Shown in pieces: positions 56,887 to 64,000 of a DNA stretch of 64,000 nt. Every line of letters begins with the position of its first letter. Position 1 is the stretch's first letter. The notes under the pieces were generated by a model. The model saw only the letters and a list, made by a program, of their open reading frames with translations. It was not told the origin of the DNA and searched no databases. This DNA is from Streptomyces aureus (GTDB taxonomy: Bacteria > Actinomycetota > Actinomycetes > Streptomycetales > Streptomycetaceae): NCBI RefSeq assembly GCF_000725495.1, contig NZ_JNZD01000004.1, positions 620,001 to 684,000 of the forward strand, given 5' to 3'. The position numbers and the translations under genes are program-made.

Positions 56887-58149
56887 TCACGTGCGGCCCG
56901 ACGGGCGGGCGTTCTCGCCGCCGCGGCGCACGACCAGGGCCGCGTTGGACCCCATGAGTCCCCGGCTGAGGACGAGTGCCGTGCGCAGTTCGGCGGGGCG
57001 GGCGTTCGACGTCACCAGGTCGATGTCGTGGCAGACGTCGAACACGTTGGGGGTGGGAGGGATCCGGCCGTGTTCCATCGCGAGGACGGCGGCCGCGGTG
57101 TCCAGCAGAGGTGCTCCGCAGTAGGCCCGGCCGATGCCGGTCTTGGGCGCCGTGACGGGGACCCGGGTTCCGTGCGCGCCGAGGGCGTCGGCGATGGCCA
57201 GGGCCTCGGCGCGGTCGGCGGCCGGGACGCCCAGGGCGTCGGCGAAGACCACGTCGATCTCCTCCGGGGCGCAGCCGGCCTCGGCGAGGGCGCCCCGGAT
57301 CGCCTGGGCGAGCCCTTCCCGGGACCGTTCCCACTGAGAGGCCCCGGTGAAGGTGGCCGCGTGTCCGGCGACGAGGGCGCGGATCTCGGCCCCCCGTTCG
57401 CGGGCACGGTGCTCGTCCTCGACGACGAGCATGGCGCCGCCCTCCGCGGGCACGAAGCCCGACGCTCCCTCGGTGAAGGGGCGGTAGGCGCGGGCGGGGT
57501 CCTCGACGGTGCTGAGTTCGGGGTAGCCGAGCTGGCAGACCATCGAGTACGGGGCGAGCGGCGCCTCCGCGGCGCCGACGAGCATGGCGCCGGTGCCGCG
57601 CCGTACGCCGCGGGCGGCACCGGCGATGGCGTCCAGGCCGCCCGCCTCGTCGCTCGCGACGACTCCGCAGGGACCCTTGAATCCGCCGCGGATGGAGATC
57701 TGGCCGGTGCTGGCCGCGTAGAACCAGGCGATGGACTGGTAGGGGCCGACGAACTTGGAGCCCTGGCCCCACAGCTTCTGCAGTTCGCGCTGGCCGAACT
57801 CGCCGCCGCCCGATCCGGCCGCGGTGATCACGCCGACGTCGTACGGGTTCTCGGGGCCGGTCGATCCGAGGCCCGCGTCGTCGAGGGCGAGGACGGTCGC
57901 GGCCATCGCGTAATGGCTGAAGCGGTCGGTCTGGACGAGGAACCGCTCCTCGATGAGGTCGGCGGCGTCGAAGGCCCGTACCTCGCCCGCGACGCGCAGC
58001 GGCAGGTGTCCGCATCCTTCACGGGTGATGGTGTCGAGGACGCTGAGGCCCTCGCTGACGGACTTCCAGTAGGCGTCGGTGCGCAGTCCGTTGGGCGCGA
58101 TGACACCGATGCCGGTGACGGCCGCGTTCCGGGGGCGCTGTGTGCTCAT
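56887..58149 (-). CDS. Spore-pigment chain length factor, KS-beta (WhiE IV-like)
   Basis: A 420-residue ketosynthase-fold subunit lacking the catalytic Cys; it pairs with KS-alpha and sets chain length. The residue aligned with the KS-alpha Cys169 is Glu168 in [10 protein letters not shown], where many antibiotic CLFs have Gln. The rest is full length ([11 protein letters not shown] start; [18 protein letters not shown]). Its ATG (58149) overlaps the KS-alpha stop as ATGA, the usual translational coupling for this heterodimer. Confidence 0.95.
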   Translation of the reverse strand: MSTQRPRNAAVTGIGVIAPNGLRTDAYWKSVSEGLSVLDTITREGCGHLPLRVAGEVRAFDAADLIEERFLVQTDRFSHYAMAATVLALDDAGLGSTGPENPYDVGVITAAGSGGGEFGQRELQKLWGQGSKFVGPYQSIAWFYAASTGQISIRGGFKGPCGVVASDEAGGLDAIAGAARGVRRGTGAMLVGAAEAPLAPYSMVCQLGYPELSTVEDPARAYRPFTEGASGFVPAEGGAMLVVEDEHRARERGAEIRALVAGHAATFTGASQWERSREGLAQAIRGALAEAGCAPEEIDVVFADALGVPAADRAEALAIADALGAHGTRVPVTAPKTGIGRAYCGAPLLDTAAAVLAMEHGRIPPTPNVFDVCHDIDLVTSNARPAELRTALVLSRGLMGSNAALVVRRGGENARPSGRT

Positions 58150-59414
58150 GGTGTCCTCCCAGCCGGCCCGGTCAGGAGGACCGCGGACTGGAATCCGCCG
58201 AACCCGCTGCCGACGGAGAGCACGTTCCTGAGCTTCCGGGGGCGGGCGGTGCGCGGCACGTAGTCCAGGTCGCACTCGGGGTCGGGGGTCTCGTAGTTCG
58301 CCGTGGGCGGCACCACCTGGTGCTTCAGGGCGAGGACGCAGGCGACGACCTCGATCGCGCCGATCGCGCCCAGGGAGTGGCCGACCATGGATTTGATCGA
58401 GCTCATCGGAGTCCGGTAGGCGTGCTCGCCCAGGGACCGCTTGACCGCGGCGGTCTCGTGCCGGTCGTTCTGCCGGGTTCCGGAGCCGTGCGCGTTGACG
58501 TAGTCGATGCGCGTGGGGTCGATCCTGGCCTGGTCGAGCGTGCTGTCGATGGCCCGGGACATCTCCAGGCCCTCGCTGGTCAGACCGGTCATGTGGTAGG
58601 CGTTGCCGTAGGTGGCGTAGCCGCCGATCTCGCAGTAGATGTGCGCGCCGCGGGCCCGGGCGTGTTCGTACTCCTCCAGGACCAGGACGGCCGCGCCCTC
58701 GCCCATGACGAAGCCGTTGCGGTTGGCGTCGAAGGGCCGGGAGGCGTGCTCGGCGTCGTCGTTGTCGGGCGACGTGGCCTTGATGGCGTCGAAGCAGGCC
58801 ATCGTGATCGGGGATATCGGCGAGTCGGACGCCCCGGCTATGCAGACGTCGGCGCGGCCCTCCTCGATGGTGTGGAAGGCGTATCCGACCGCGTCGAGTC
58901 CGGAGGTGCATCCGGTGGAGACGGTCTGGACCGGTCCCTGTGCCCCGAACTGTTCGGCGACGACGGAGGCGAGCGTGCTGGGGGCGAACGCGAGGTGGAG
59001 TTTCGGGTCGGCCCTGCGGTGGTCCACGTCCCACCGCGCGCCCGACTCGCTGACCTGGACGTAGTCGTGTTCCAGACGGGTGGTGCCGCCGACGGCGCTG
59101 CCCAGGGAAACGGCGACCCGCCAGGGGTCCTCCCGGTTCGTGTCGAGGCCGGAGTCGTGGACGGCCTCCCCGGCCGCGACCACGGCGAACTGGATGTACC
59201 GGTCGACGTGTTCGATCAGCTCGGGGTCCAGACCGTGGGCGAGCGGGTCGAAGTCGCATTCGGCGGCTATGCGCGAACGCAGGCCGGCCGGGTCGAAGAG
59301 CGTGATGCCCCGGGTGGCGGTGCGGCCGCCTTCGAGGAGGTCCCAGAACGCCTTTGTCCCGGTGCCTCCAGGAGCGACCACACCGATGCCGGTGACAGCC
59401 ACCCGCCGCGTCAC
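58146..59414 (-). CDS. Spore-pigment ketosynthase, KS-alpha (WhiE III-like)
   Basis: A 422-residue type II polyketide ketosynthase that condenses malonyl units. Active-site Cys169 ([11 protein letters not shown]) and both His motifs ([27 protein letters not shown]) are present. GTG 59414 overlaps the cupin stop as GTGA. With CLF and ACP it forms the minimal PKS of a grey-spore-pigment pathway. Confidence 0.97.
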   Translation of the reverse strand: MTRRVAVTGIGVVAPGGTGTKAFWDLLEGGRTATRGITLFDPAGLRSRIAAECDFDPLAHGLDPELIEHVDRYIQFAVVAAGEAVHDSGLDTNREDPWRVAVSLGSAVGGTTRLEHDYVQVSESGARWDVDHRRADPKLHLAFAPSTLASVVAEQFGAQGPVQTVSTGCTSGLDAVGYAFHTIEEGRADVCIAGASDSPISPITMACFDAIKATSPDNDDAEHASRPFDANRNGFVMGEGAAVLVLEEYEHARARGAHIYCEIGGYATYGNAYHMTGLTSEGLEMSRAIDSTLDQARIDPTRIDYVNAHGSGTRQNDRHETAAVKRSLGEHAYRTPMSSIKSMVGHSLGAIGAIEVVACVLALKHQVVPPTANYETPDPECDLDYVPRTARPRKLRNVLSVGSGFGGFQSAVLLTGPAGRTP

Positions 59415-59893
59415 TTTATGGCCCCGCTTCGCTCGGACGGCTGTCCGTGGTCGGGCGCGGACAGGTGGGGCACGGCCGTCATGAACTCGGGGCTCGGCAC
59501 GGAGTCGTCGGTGGCCTCCGTGTCGACGTGGCCGAGGCTCGGACGGGGGGCGAGCGGGCCGAGGTGGAAGACCATGCGGGCCTCCTCGTCGCCGACGTTG
59601 CGGAAGCGGTGCCGCATGTCGATCGGGATCAGCAGGCCCTGGTCGGGCCTGAGCGCGAACGCCTCACCGTCCAGGTCCACTTCGAGGGCGCCGCTGACGA
59701 CGTACACGAACTCCTCGGAGTACGGGTGGTAGTGCTCGCCGATGCGCTCGCCGGGCTGGATGATGGCCAGGCCCATGAAGCCGCTGGTGGACCCGGCGGT
59801 GGCGGGGGTGAGCAGGGCCCGGACGTCGCCTCCGCGCCTGCGGTTGGGCTCCGTCTCGCTCAGGTCCACGATGCGTGGATGGTGCTTGATCAT
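59411..59893 (-). CDS. Cupin protein of the spore-pigment cluster (WhiE II-like)
   Basis: A 160-residue single-domain cupin. The metal-binding motif 1 [17 protein letters not shown] and motif 2 [12 protein letters not shown] carry His/Glu ligands. In such clusters this protein is thought to act as an oxygenase or cyclase helper; the exact step is unproven. ATG 59893 follows GGAGG at 7 bases. Second gene of the operon, 65 bp after the whiE I homologue and overlapping KS-alpha by four bases. Confidence 0.93.
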   Translation of the reverse strand: MIKHHPRIVDLSETEPNRRRGGDVRALLTPATAGSTSGFMGLAIIQPGERIGEHYHPYSEEFVYVVSGALEVDLDGEAFALRPDQGLLIPIDMRHRFRNVGDEEARMVFHLGPLAPRPSLGHVDTEATDDSVPSPEFMTAVPHLSAPDHGQPSERSGAIK

Positions 59894-59958
59894 GCTTGAA
59901 CCTCCGGGTGGTGCGAGGACGTCGGACGACGTCCGGGGACGCGGGCTGCGGCGGTCCG

Positions 59959-61083
59959 TCAGGAGGGCGCCGAGCTCCGGTCGGTGACGGGCAGCATGTC
60001 GGCGTGCGACAGGAGGCGGTGGATGTTGCGCTCCGTCTCCAGGGAGCCCTCTACGCCGATGGCGGCGCCGTCGAGGAGCCGTTCCAGTTCGGCCGCCTTC
60101 TTCGCTCCCTTGAGACCGAGGGAGGCGACGGGGTCGCGGTCGAGGTCGCCGGTGATGTCGATGAGGCGGACCACGATGTCGTCGCGCTGGAAGACGGTGC
60201 TGCTGTGCACGGGGCTCGCCGGGTCGTCGGCCGCGGCCTCGTCCTGGTGGGCGAGCAGCCGGGCCAGTTCCATGCCGCAGCCCTTGCGGGCCGGGTAGAA
60301 CAGCGCGTGCCGGGTGACCTTCGCGGGTTCCTCTCCGCCGGCGACCACGTGGTGCACGGCGGGGAGCGCGGCGCGGGTGAAGAAGACCCGTGCCGACTCG
60401 GGGTCGCTCAGGTCCCGGTCCTGCTCCAGATAGGGGTTGATGGCCTCCTCGACGGCCCGCACCTCGGGCTGGCGCGACACGTGGCGCAGTGCGGCGAGGA
60501 GGTCGCCCTCGACCTCGACGGCGCGCACGACGCGGTTGCCGTGCATGAAGAGCGAGGTGCGGCGCAGCCGGGTGGTGTCGTCGACCTGGGCCTGCGGCGA
60601 CTGGTAGCCGGCCAGGATCTCCGCGACCTTGGACTCGGAGCCGGGCTTGACGGTGAAGGTGAGGGCGTGGCGCGCGACCCCGGTGCCCACGCGGGCCTCG
60701 ACCTGCCGGTCCTGCCGGGCCTGCTGCGGGGCGGGCTGTTCGGCGGGGCTGGTCTCGCGCAGGATGCTGTAGCGCATCGACCGGGTGTCGCGGACGCAGC
60801 TGTGCATGGGCCGGACGGTCTCGACGTGCTCCTCGCTGTTGACCCAGGCCAGGAAGGGCGGGGCGCTCTCCCACTCGCTGGTGATGAGCCACTGGGAGGG
60901 GTTCTCGATCGACTGGCAGAGCTGGTCGCTGATGTGGCCGGGAACCGAGGCGACCTGGTTGCGCATGAGTTCGTAGGCGTCGAGGAACTGCTGCTGGGCG
61001 CCTTCGTACAGGTCGAGCAGCAGGATCACCCGAAGCTTCGAGCCGTCGAAGGCCGACTGTGCGATACGTCCCGCGTTGGACAT
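59959..61083 (-). CDS. Spore-pigment protein WhiE I-like, ABM domains
   Basis: A 374-residue protein with an N-terminal ABM-like domain ([39 protein letters not shown]) and further ferredoxin-like-fold segments ([40 protein letters not shown]) resembling the SchA/CurD type. The role is not fully defined; oxygenation or ring closure of the pigment is likely. ATG 61083 follows AAGGAGAGG. First gene of the seven-gene operon, divergent from the FAD hydroxylase. Confidence 0.9.
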   Translation of the reverse strand: MSNAGRIAQSAFDGSKLRVILLLDLYEGAQQQFLDAYELMRNQVASVPGHISDQLCQSIENPSQWLITSEWESAPPFLAWVNSEEHVETVRPMHSCVRDTRSMRYSILRETSPAEQPAPQQARQDRQVEARVGTGVARHALTFTVKPGSESKVAEILAGYQSPQAQVDDTTRLRRTSLFMHGNRVVRAVEVEGDLLAALRHVSRQPEVRAVEEAINPYLEQDRDLSDPESARVFFTRAALPAVHHVVAGGEEPAKVTRHALFYPARKGCGMELARLLAHQDEAAADDPASPVHSSTVFQRDDIVVRLIDITGDLDRDPVASLGLKGAKKAAELERLLDGAAIGVEGSLETERNIHRLLSHADMLPVTDRSSAPS

Positions 61084-61134
61084 TGCGACACACCTCTCCT
61101 TTTCGTCACGGAAGTTCCGGAACGACCGCGGTGT

Positions 61135-61179
61135 CCGACACGCCGGGGCCGCCATGTGCTGATCGTTGCCGCGTGTCGG
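61135..61179. promoter_or_regulatory. Inverted repeat in the divergent spore-pigment promoter region
   Basis: CCGACACGC (61135-61143) and GCGTGTCGG (61171-61179) form perfect 9-bp arms centred at 61157 between the whiE I-like gene and the hydroxylase gene. Its central position suits a regulator acting on both promoters. The 235-bp gap has no gene. Confidence 0.5.
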
Positions 61180-61318
61180 GGACTCCGCGAGCCTCACGGG
61201 TCAGGCGGGTGAACCGCGCGCCATCCGGGTGCCGCTGCCGTGCGAACCGGCCCGCACCGGGCATGGAATCTGCATCCCCATCCCTGACTCGCGCCCCAGG
61301 CGGCGCCGGAGGCAAGCG

Positions 61319-62986
61319 ATGAACCGATTCGAAGGGGCCGACGAGAACGGGCTCCGCACGCCCGTCCTCATCGTCGGCGGCTCACTGGTGGGCCTCTCGA
61401 CCTCACTGTTCCTGGGGCGTCTGGGGGTGCCGCACATCCTGGTCGAGAAGCACGCGGGCACCTCGATGCACCCGCGCGGACGCGGCAACAACGTGCGCAC
61501 CATGGAGATCTTCCGGGGGGCGGGGGTGCAGCGGCGGATCGAGGAGGCCGCGTCCGTCCTCGCGGACAACCACGGCATCCTGCAGACGCCGACGCTGGTG
61601 GGCGACGCCGGGGAGTGGCTGTTCAAGGAGATCGACCCGGGCGGCGGGCTGGCCCGCTTCAGCCCGGGGGCGTGGTGCCTGTGCAGCCAGAACGACCTGG
61701 AGCCGGTGCTGCTGAGGAGCGCACGGGAGCTGGGCGGCGACCTGCGGTTCTCGACCGAGCTGATGTCCTTCGAGCAGGACTCCGAGGGAGTGACCGCGAA
61801 GGTCAAGAGCCGGGAGACCGGTGAGCACACGACGATCCGCGCGGACTACCTCGTCGCGGCGGACGGTCCGCGCAGCCCGATCCGCGACGCCCTGCGCATC
61901 GGCCAGACCGGCCCCGGCGACCTGTTCCACAACGTGAGCCTCACGTTCACCTCCCGGGACCTGGCCGAGGTCGTCGGCGACCGCCGGTTCATCGTCTGCT
62001 ATCTGACCGACCCTGCGGCCGACGGGGCTCTGCTGCCCGTCGACAACAAGGAGCACTGGGTCTTCCACGCGCCCTGGCACCCCGAACACGGGGAAACCCT
62101 CGAGGAGTTCACCGACGAGCGCTGCGTGGAGCACATCCGGCGGGCGGTCGGCGTGCCGGACCTCGACGTACGGATCACCGGGCGGGCGGCCTGGCATGCG
62201 GCCGAACGCGTCGCCGAACGGTACGCGCAGGGGCGGGTGTTCCTGGCCGGCGACTCGGCGCACGAGATGTCCCCGACGGGGGCGTTCGGCTCCAACACCG
62301 GTATCCAGGACGCCCACAACCTCGCCTGGAAGCTGTCCGCCGTGCTGGCCGGCTGGGCCGGTCCCGGGCTGCTGAAGTCCTACGACGCCGAGCGGCGGCC
62401 GGTCGCGGAGGCGACGAGCGCGCGGGCCTCGTCGCGTTCGGTCGAGCACAGCCACCCCGGGTACACGCCGGAGCCGGGGGCCGGCGGGCAGGGCGGCCCC
62501 GGCGGCAGGAAGGGCGGGATCCTCAACGTGGCCCTCGCGTACCGCTATCCGCGGGGCGCGGTCCTGGGGGCGGACACGGCCGCTCCGGTCGTGCCCGAGG
62601 GCGTACGGCTGACGGGCGAGCCGGGGACCAGGGCGCCGCACATGTGGCTGACCCGGGCCGGCTCCCGGATCTCCACCCTCGATCTGTACGAGCGCTCCAT
62701 GGTGCTGCTGAGCTCGGCGGAGGGGGCCGGCGCCTGGCACGCGGCGGCGCAGGACACGGCCCGGCAGCTGTCCGTCCCGGTCGACTCGTACCGGATCGGC
62801 GCCGGCCCCGAGGCGGACCTGGTTCCGGCCGGGGACGCGGACTGGGCGCAGGTCCACGGAGTGGGCCCGGAGGGCGCGGTGCTGGTCCGCCCCGACGGCT
62901 TCGTCGCCTGGCGGTCCGAGGGCCCCTCGAAGGACCCGCGGACGACGCTGCGAAAGGCCCTGACAGCGCTGCTGGACCAGGCCTGA
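61319..62986 (+). CDS. FAD-dependent polyketide hydroxylase (WhiE VIII-like)
   Basis: A 555-residue aromatic hydroxylase of the PHBH class that oxygenates the pigment using FAD, NAD(P)H and O2. FAD motifs: VLIVGGSLVGLSTSLFLGRLG (GxGxxG variant GGSLVG), the DG motif AADGPRSPIRDAL and the GD motif RVFLAGDSAHEMSPTGAFG. The C-terminal thioredoxin-like domain is present. ATG 61319 follows GGAGGC at 6 bases. Transcribed divergently from the pigment operon, as in known whiE clusters, so it likely has separate timing. Confidence 0.95.
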   Translation: MNRFEGADENGLRTPVLIVGGSLVGLSTSLFLGRLGVPHILVEKHAGTSMHPRGRGNNVRTMEIFRGAGVQRRIEEAASVLADNHGILQTPTLVGDAGEWLFKEIDPGGGLARFSPGAWCLCSQNDLEPVLLRSARELGGDLRFSTELMSFEQDSEGVTAKVKSRETGEHTTIRADYLVAADGPRSPIRDALRIGQTGPGDLFHNVSLTFTSRDLAEVVGDRRFIVCYLTDPAADGALLPVDNKEHWVFHAPWHPEHGETLEEFTDERCVEHIRRAVGVPDLDVRITGRAAWHAAERVAERYAQGRVFLAGDSAHEMSPTGAFGSNTGIQDAHNLAWKLSAVLAGWAGPGLLKSYDAERRPVAEATSARASSRSVEHSHPGYTPEPGAGGQGGPGGRKGGILNVALAYRYPRGAVLGADTAAPVVPEGVRLTGEPGTRAPHMWLTRAGSRISTLDLYERSMVLLSSAEGAGAWHAAAQDTARQLSVPVDSYRIGAGPEADLVPAGDADWAQVHGVGPEGAVLVRPDGFVAWRSEGPSKDPRTTLRKALTALLDQA

Positions 62987-63004
62987 CGCCGGGCGCGGAA
63001 ACAG

Positions 63005-63042
63005 CCGGAGGCCGTATCGGATCATTCCGATACGGCCTCCGG
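63005..63042 (+). terminator. Terminator after the hydroxylase gene
   Basis: A perfect 16-bp stem (CCGGAGGCCGTATCGG and its complement) with an ATCATT loop, 18 bases after the stop. It also lies just past the 3' end of the convergent tRNA gene and may end its transcript. Confidence 0.85.
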
Positions 63043-63058
63043 CCACGACTTCCGCAGT

Positions 63059-63131
<73 letters not shown>

Positions 63132-63290
63132 ATGCGTCTCCCCCGCGGTCTCCCGCGTGTTCGCGCACCCGAACCTTACCGCACGCGGGTGGACGGCCGC
63201 ACACACAGGGTCATCGCCGCAGCGCAACGGGGGTCGGGGGCCGGGTGGCTCGGGCCGCGGCGACGGGCCGGCGTCCCGCTGCGGGGCCGG

Positions 63291-64000
63291 TCAGGCGTTG
63301 GGGTCGAAGGCGATGCCGGCCGGACGGGCCTTCGCCAGGTGGGAGCTGAAGCTGTCGTCCCTGAGCCCGAAGTGGGCGCTGCCGAAGTCGTACGAGGTCA
63401 ACTTCTCGCGGATCCCGGCGGGGTAGCCGTTCCAGCCGACCAGCGTGGGGAACTGCCAGGTGTGGCGGGCGTTCTCCGGCGGCTCGTCGTTGGTGTTCGC
63501 GGGCCGGAAGCAGTGCGTGCCGATGCCGTCCTTGTGGTAGACGACCTTGGGGTGCGTCCCGTCCCAGCGGATCCGGTCCCGGGGGTAGATGTTGAAGTTG
63601 CCGTGGGCCGACGTGGAGACGTACTTGGCCTCGTTGTCCTGGACCCACACCACGACGTGCTCCCAGTCGTTGCGGTGGCCGCCGAGACCGCTGCCGAGGA
63701 CGGCCTGGTCCTTCTCCATGTAGAGGCCGTAGATGATGGCGCACCAGCCGTTGTTGCACTTCTCCCGGGAGTACCCGTTGGTGTTGTCGAGGTCCCAGGG
63801 GTCGTGGCAGTGGCCGTTCAGGGCCCCGGAGGGCTTGAGGCCGGGGTTCACGGTCCCGTCGGGGCCGATGGCCGGGGTCGGGTAACAGCCGTCGGTGTCG
63901 TAGTCGAAGGCCGGCTGGAACGTGCTCTCCAGCGCGTCCGCGTTCCCGGGCAGGGCCGTGGGCGGATCGGCGAGGGCGCTGCCCGGGAAGGCGACGACCA
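63291..64000 (-). CDS. Secreted NPP1/necrosis-inducing-like protein (5' end missing)
   Basis: About 236 residues of a protein whose start lies beyond the right edge. The first visible residues VVAFPGSALADPPTALP look like the end of a signal peptide. The mature part has DYDTDGCYPTPAIGPDG, NPGLK, and GGHRNDWEHVVVW, equivalent to the NLP hallmark heptapeptide GHRHDWE; here the second His is Asn. Four Cys (DGC, GHC, EKC, GWC) precede it. NLPs bind plant sphingolipids in pathogens; bacterial homologues of unknown role occur in soil actinobacteria. Cytolytic activity should not be assumed given the substitution. Confidence 0.88.
   Translation of the reverse strand, partial: VVAFPGSALADPPTALPGNADALESTFQPAFDYDTDGCYPTPAIGPDGTVNPGLKPSGALNGHCHDPWDLDNTNGYSREKCNNGWCAIIYGLYMEKDQAVLGSGLGGHRNDWEHVVVWVQDNEAKYVSTSAHGNFNIYPRDRIRWDGTHPKVVYHKDGIGTHCFRPANTNDEPPENARHTWQFPTLVGWNGYPAGIREKLTSYDFGSAHFGLRDDSFSSHLAKARPAGIAFDPNA

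Noticed and set aside
56887..58149. KS-beta considered as a second active ketosynthase
   Set aside because: The catalytic Cys position is Glu and the gene overlaps KS-alpha, so it is a chain length factor.

Overview
The window looks like chromosome from a Streptomyces species. It is very GC-rich, codons end strongly in G or C, GTG starts are common and many genes overlap by four bases (ATGA/GTGA). It carries a complete whiE-type spore-pigment type II polyketide cluster (about 55.8-63.0 kb), actinobacterial glgC/glgA, a monomeric isocitrate dehydrogenase and three rare TTA leucine codons. I see no phage, transposon, rRNA or CRISPR array. One tRNA, tRNA-Pro(GGG), is present. Both ends cut a gene: an L-fuconate dehydratase on the left and a secreted NPP1-type protein on the right.

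Layout. 0-11 kb: sugar-acid dehydratase, amidase, a 58-residue unknown small protein, a PhnZ-like HD protein, two SDR proteins (one with an N-terminal zinc ribbon), a wax-ester/DGAT acyltransferase and a secreted GH92 mannosidase with operator-like palindromes upstream. 11-20 kb: glgC and glgA, an FhuF-like iron-sulfur protein, a DMT transporter, a secreted Rpf/LysM/M23 cell-wall hydrolase and gnd. 20-22.3 kb: two small proteins and a panD - acetyltransferase - racemase run. 22.5-29.9 kb: a tightly coupled six-gene minus-strand operon encoding ATP-grasp ligase, radical SAM enzyme, second ATP-grasp ligase, mercaptopyruvate sulfurtransferase, MFS exporter and Cys/Met-type PLP lyase. I do not recognise its product. 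Its first gene carries a TTA codon, so it may depend on bldA. This is the best candidate for an undescribed biosynthetic system.

30-39.5 kb: a molybdenum hydroxylase operon ending in a membrane protein with two ABM domains, a glyoxalase-fold protein behind a MerR-type promoter, and a beta-glucoside PTS permease with its BglG/LicT antiterminator. The RAT hairpin and the intrinsic terminator it would control are both visible in the permease leader. 39.5-46.2 kb: a two-component system, a divergent PepSY protein, an ABC exporter behind a SoxR-like box that is probably translated without a leader, and a UPF0104 membrane protein. 46.2-55 kb: a repeat-filled 0.8 kb gap, a crotonase, an MscS channel, a secreted M1 peptidase with a TTA codon, NADP-isocitrate dehydrogenase, a secreted beta-helix protein and an O-methyltransferase. 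55.7-63 kb: the spore pigment genes in the order whiE I, II (cupin), III (KS-alpha), IV (CLF), V (ACP), VI (aromatase/cyclase), VII (cyclase), with the FAD hydroxylase VIII divergent.

Several long intergenic stretches are made of degenerate tandem repeats of 25, 36, about 79 and about 120 bp. All functional calls rest on motifs and context read from the sequence; no database search was run.
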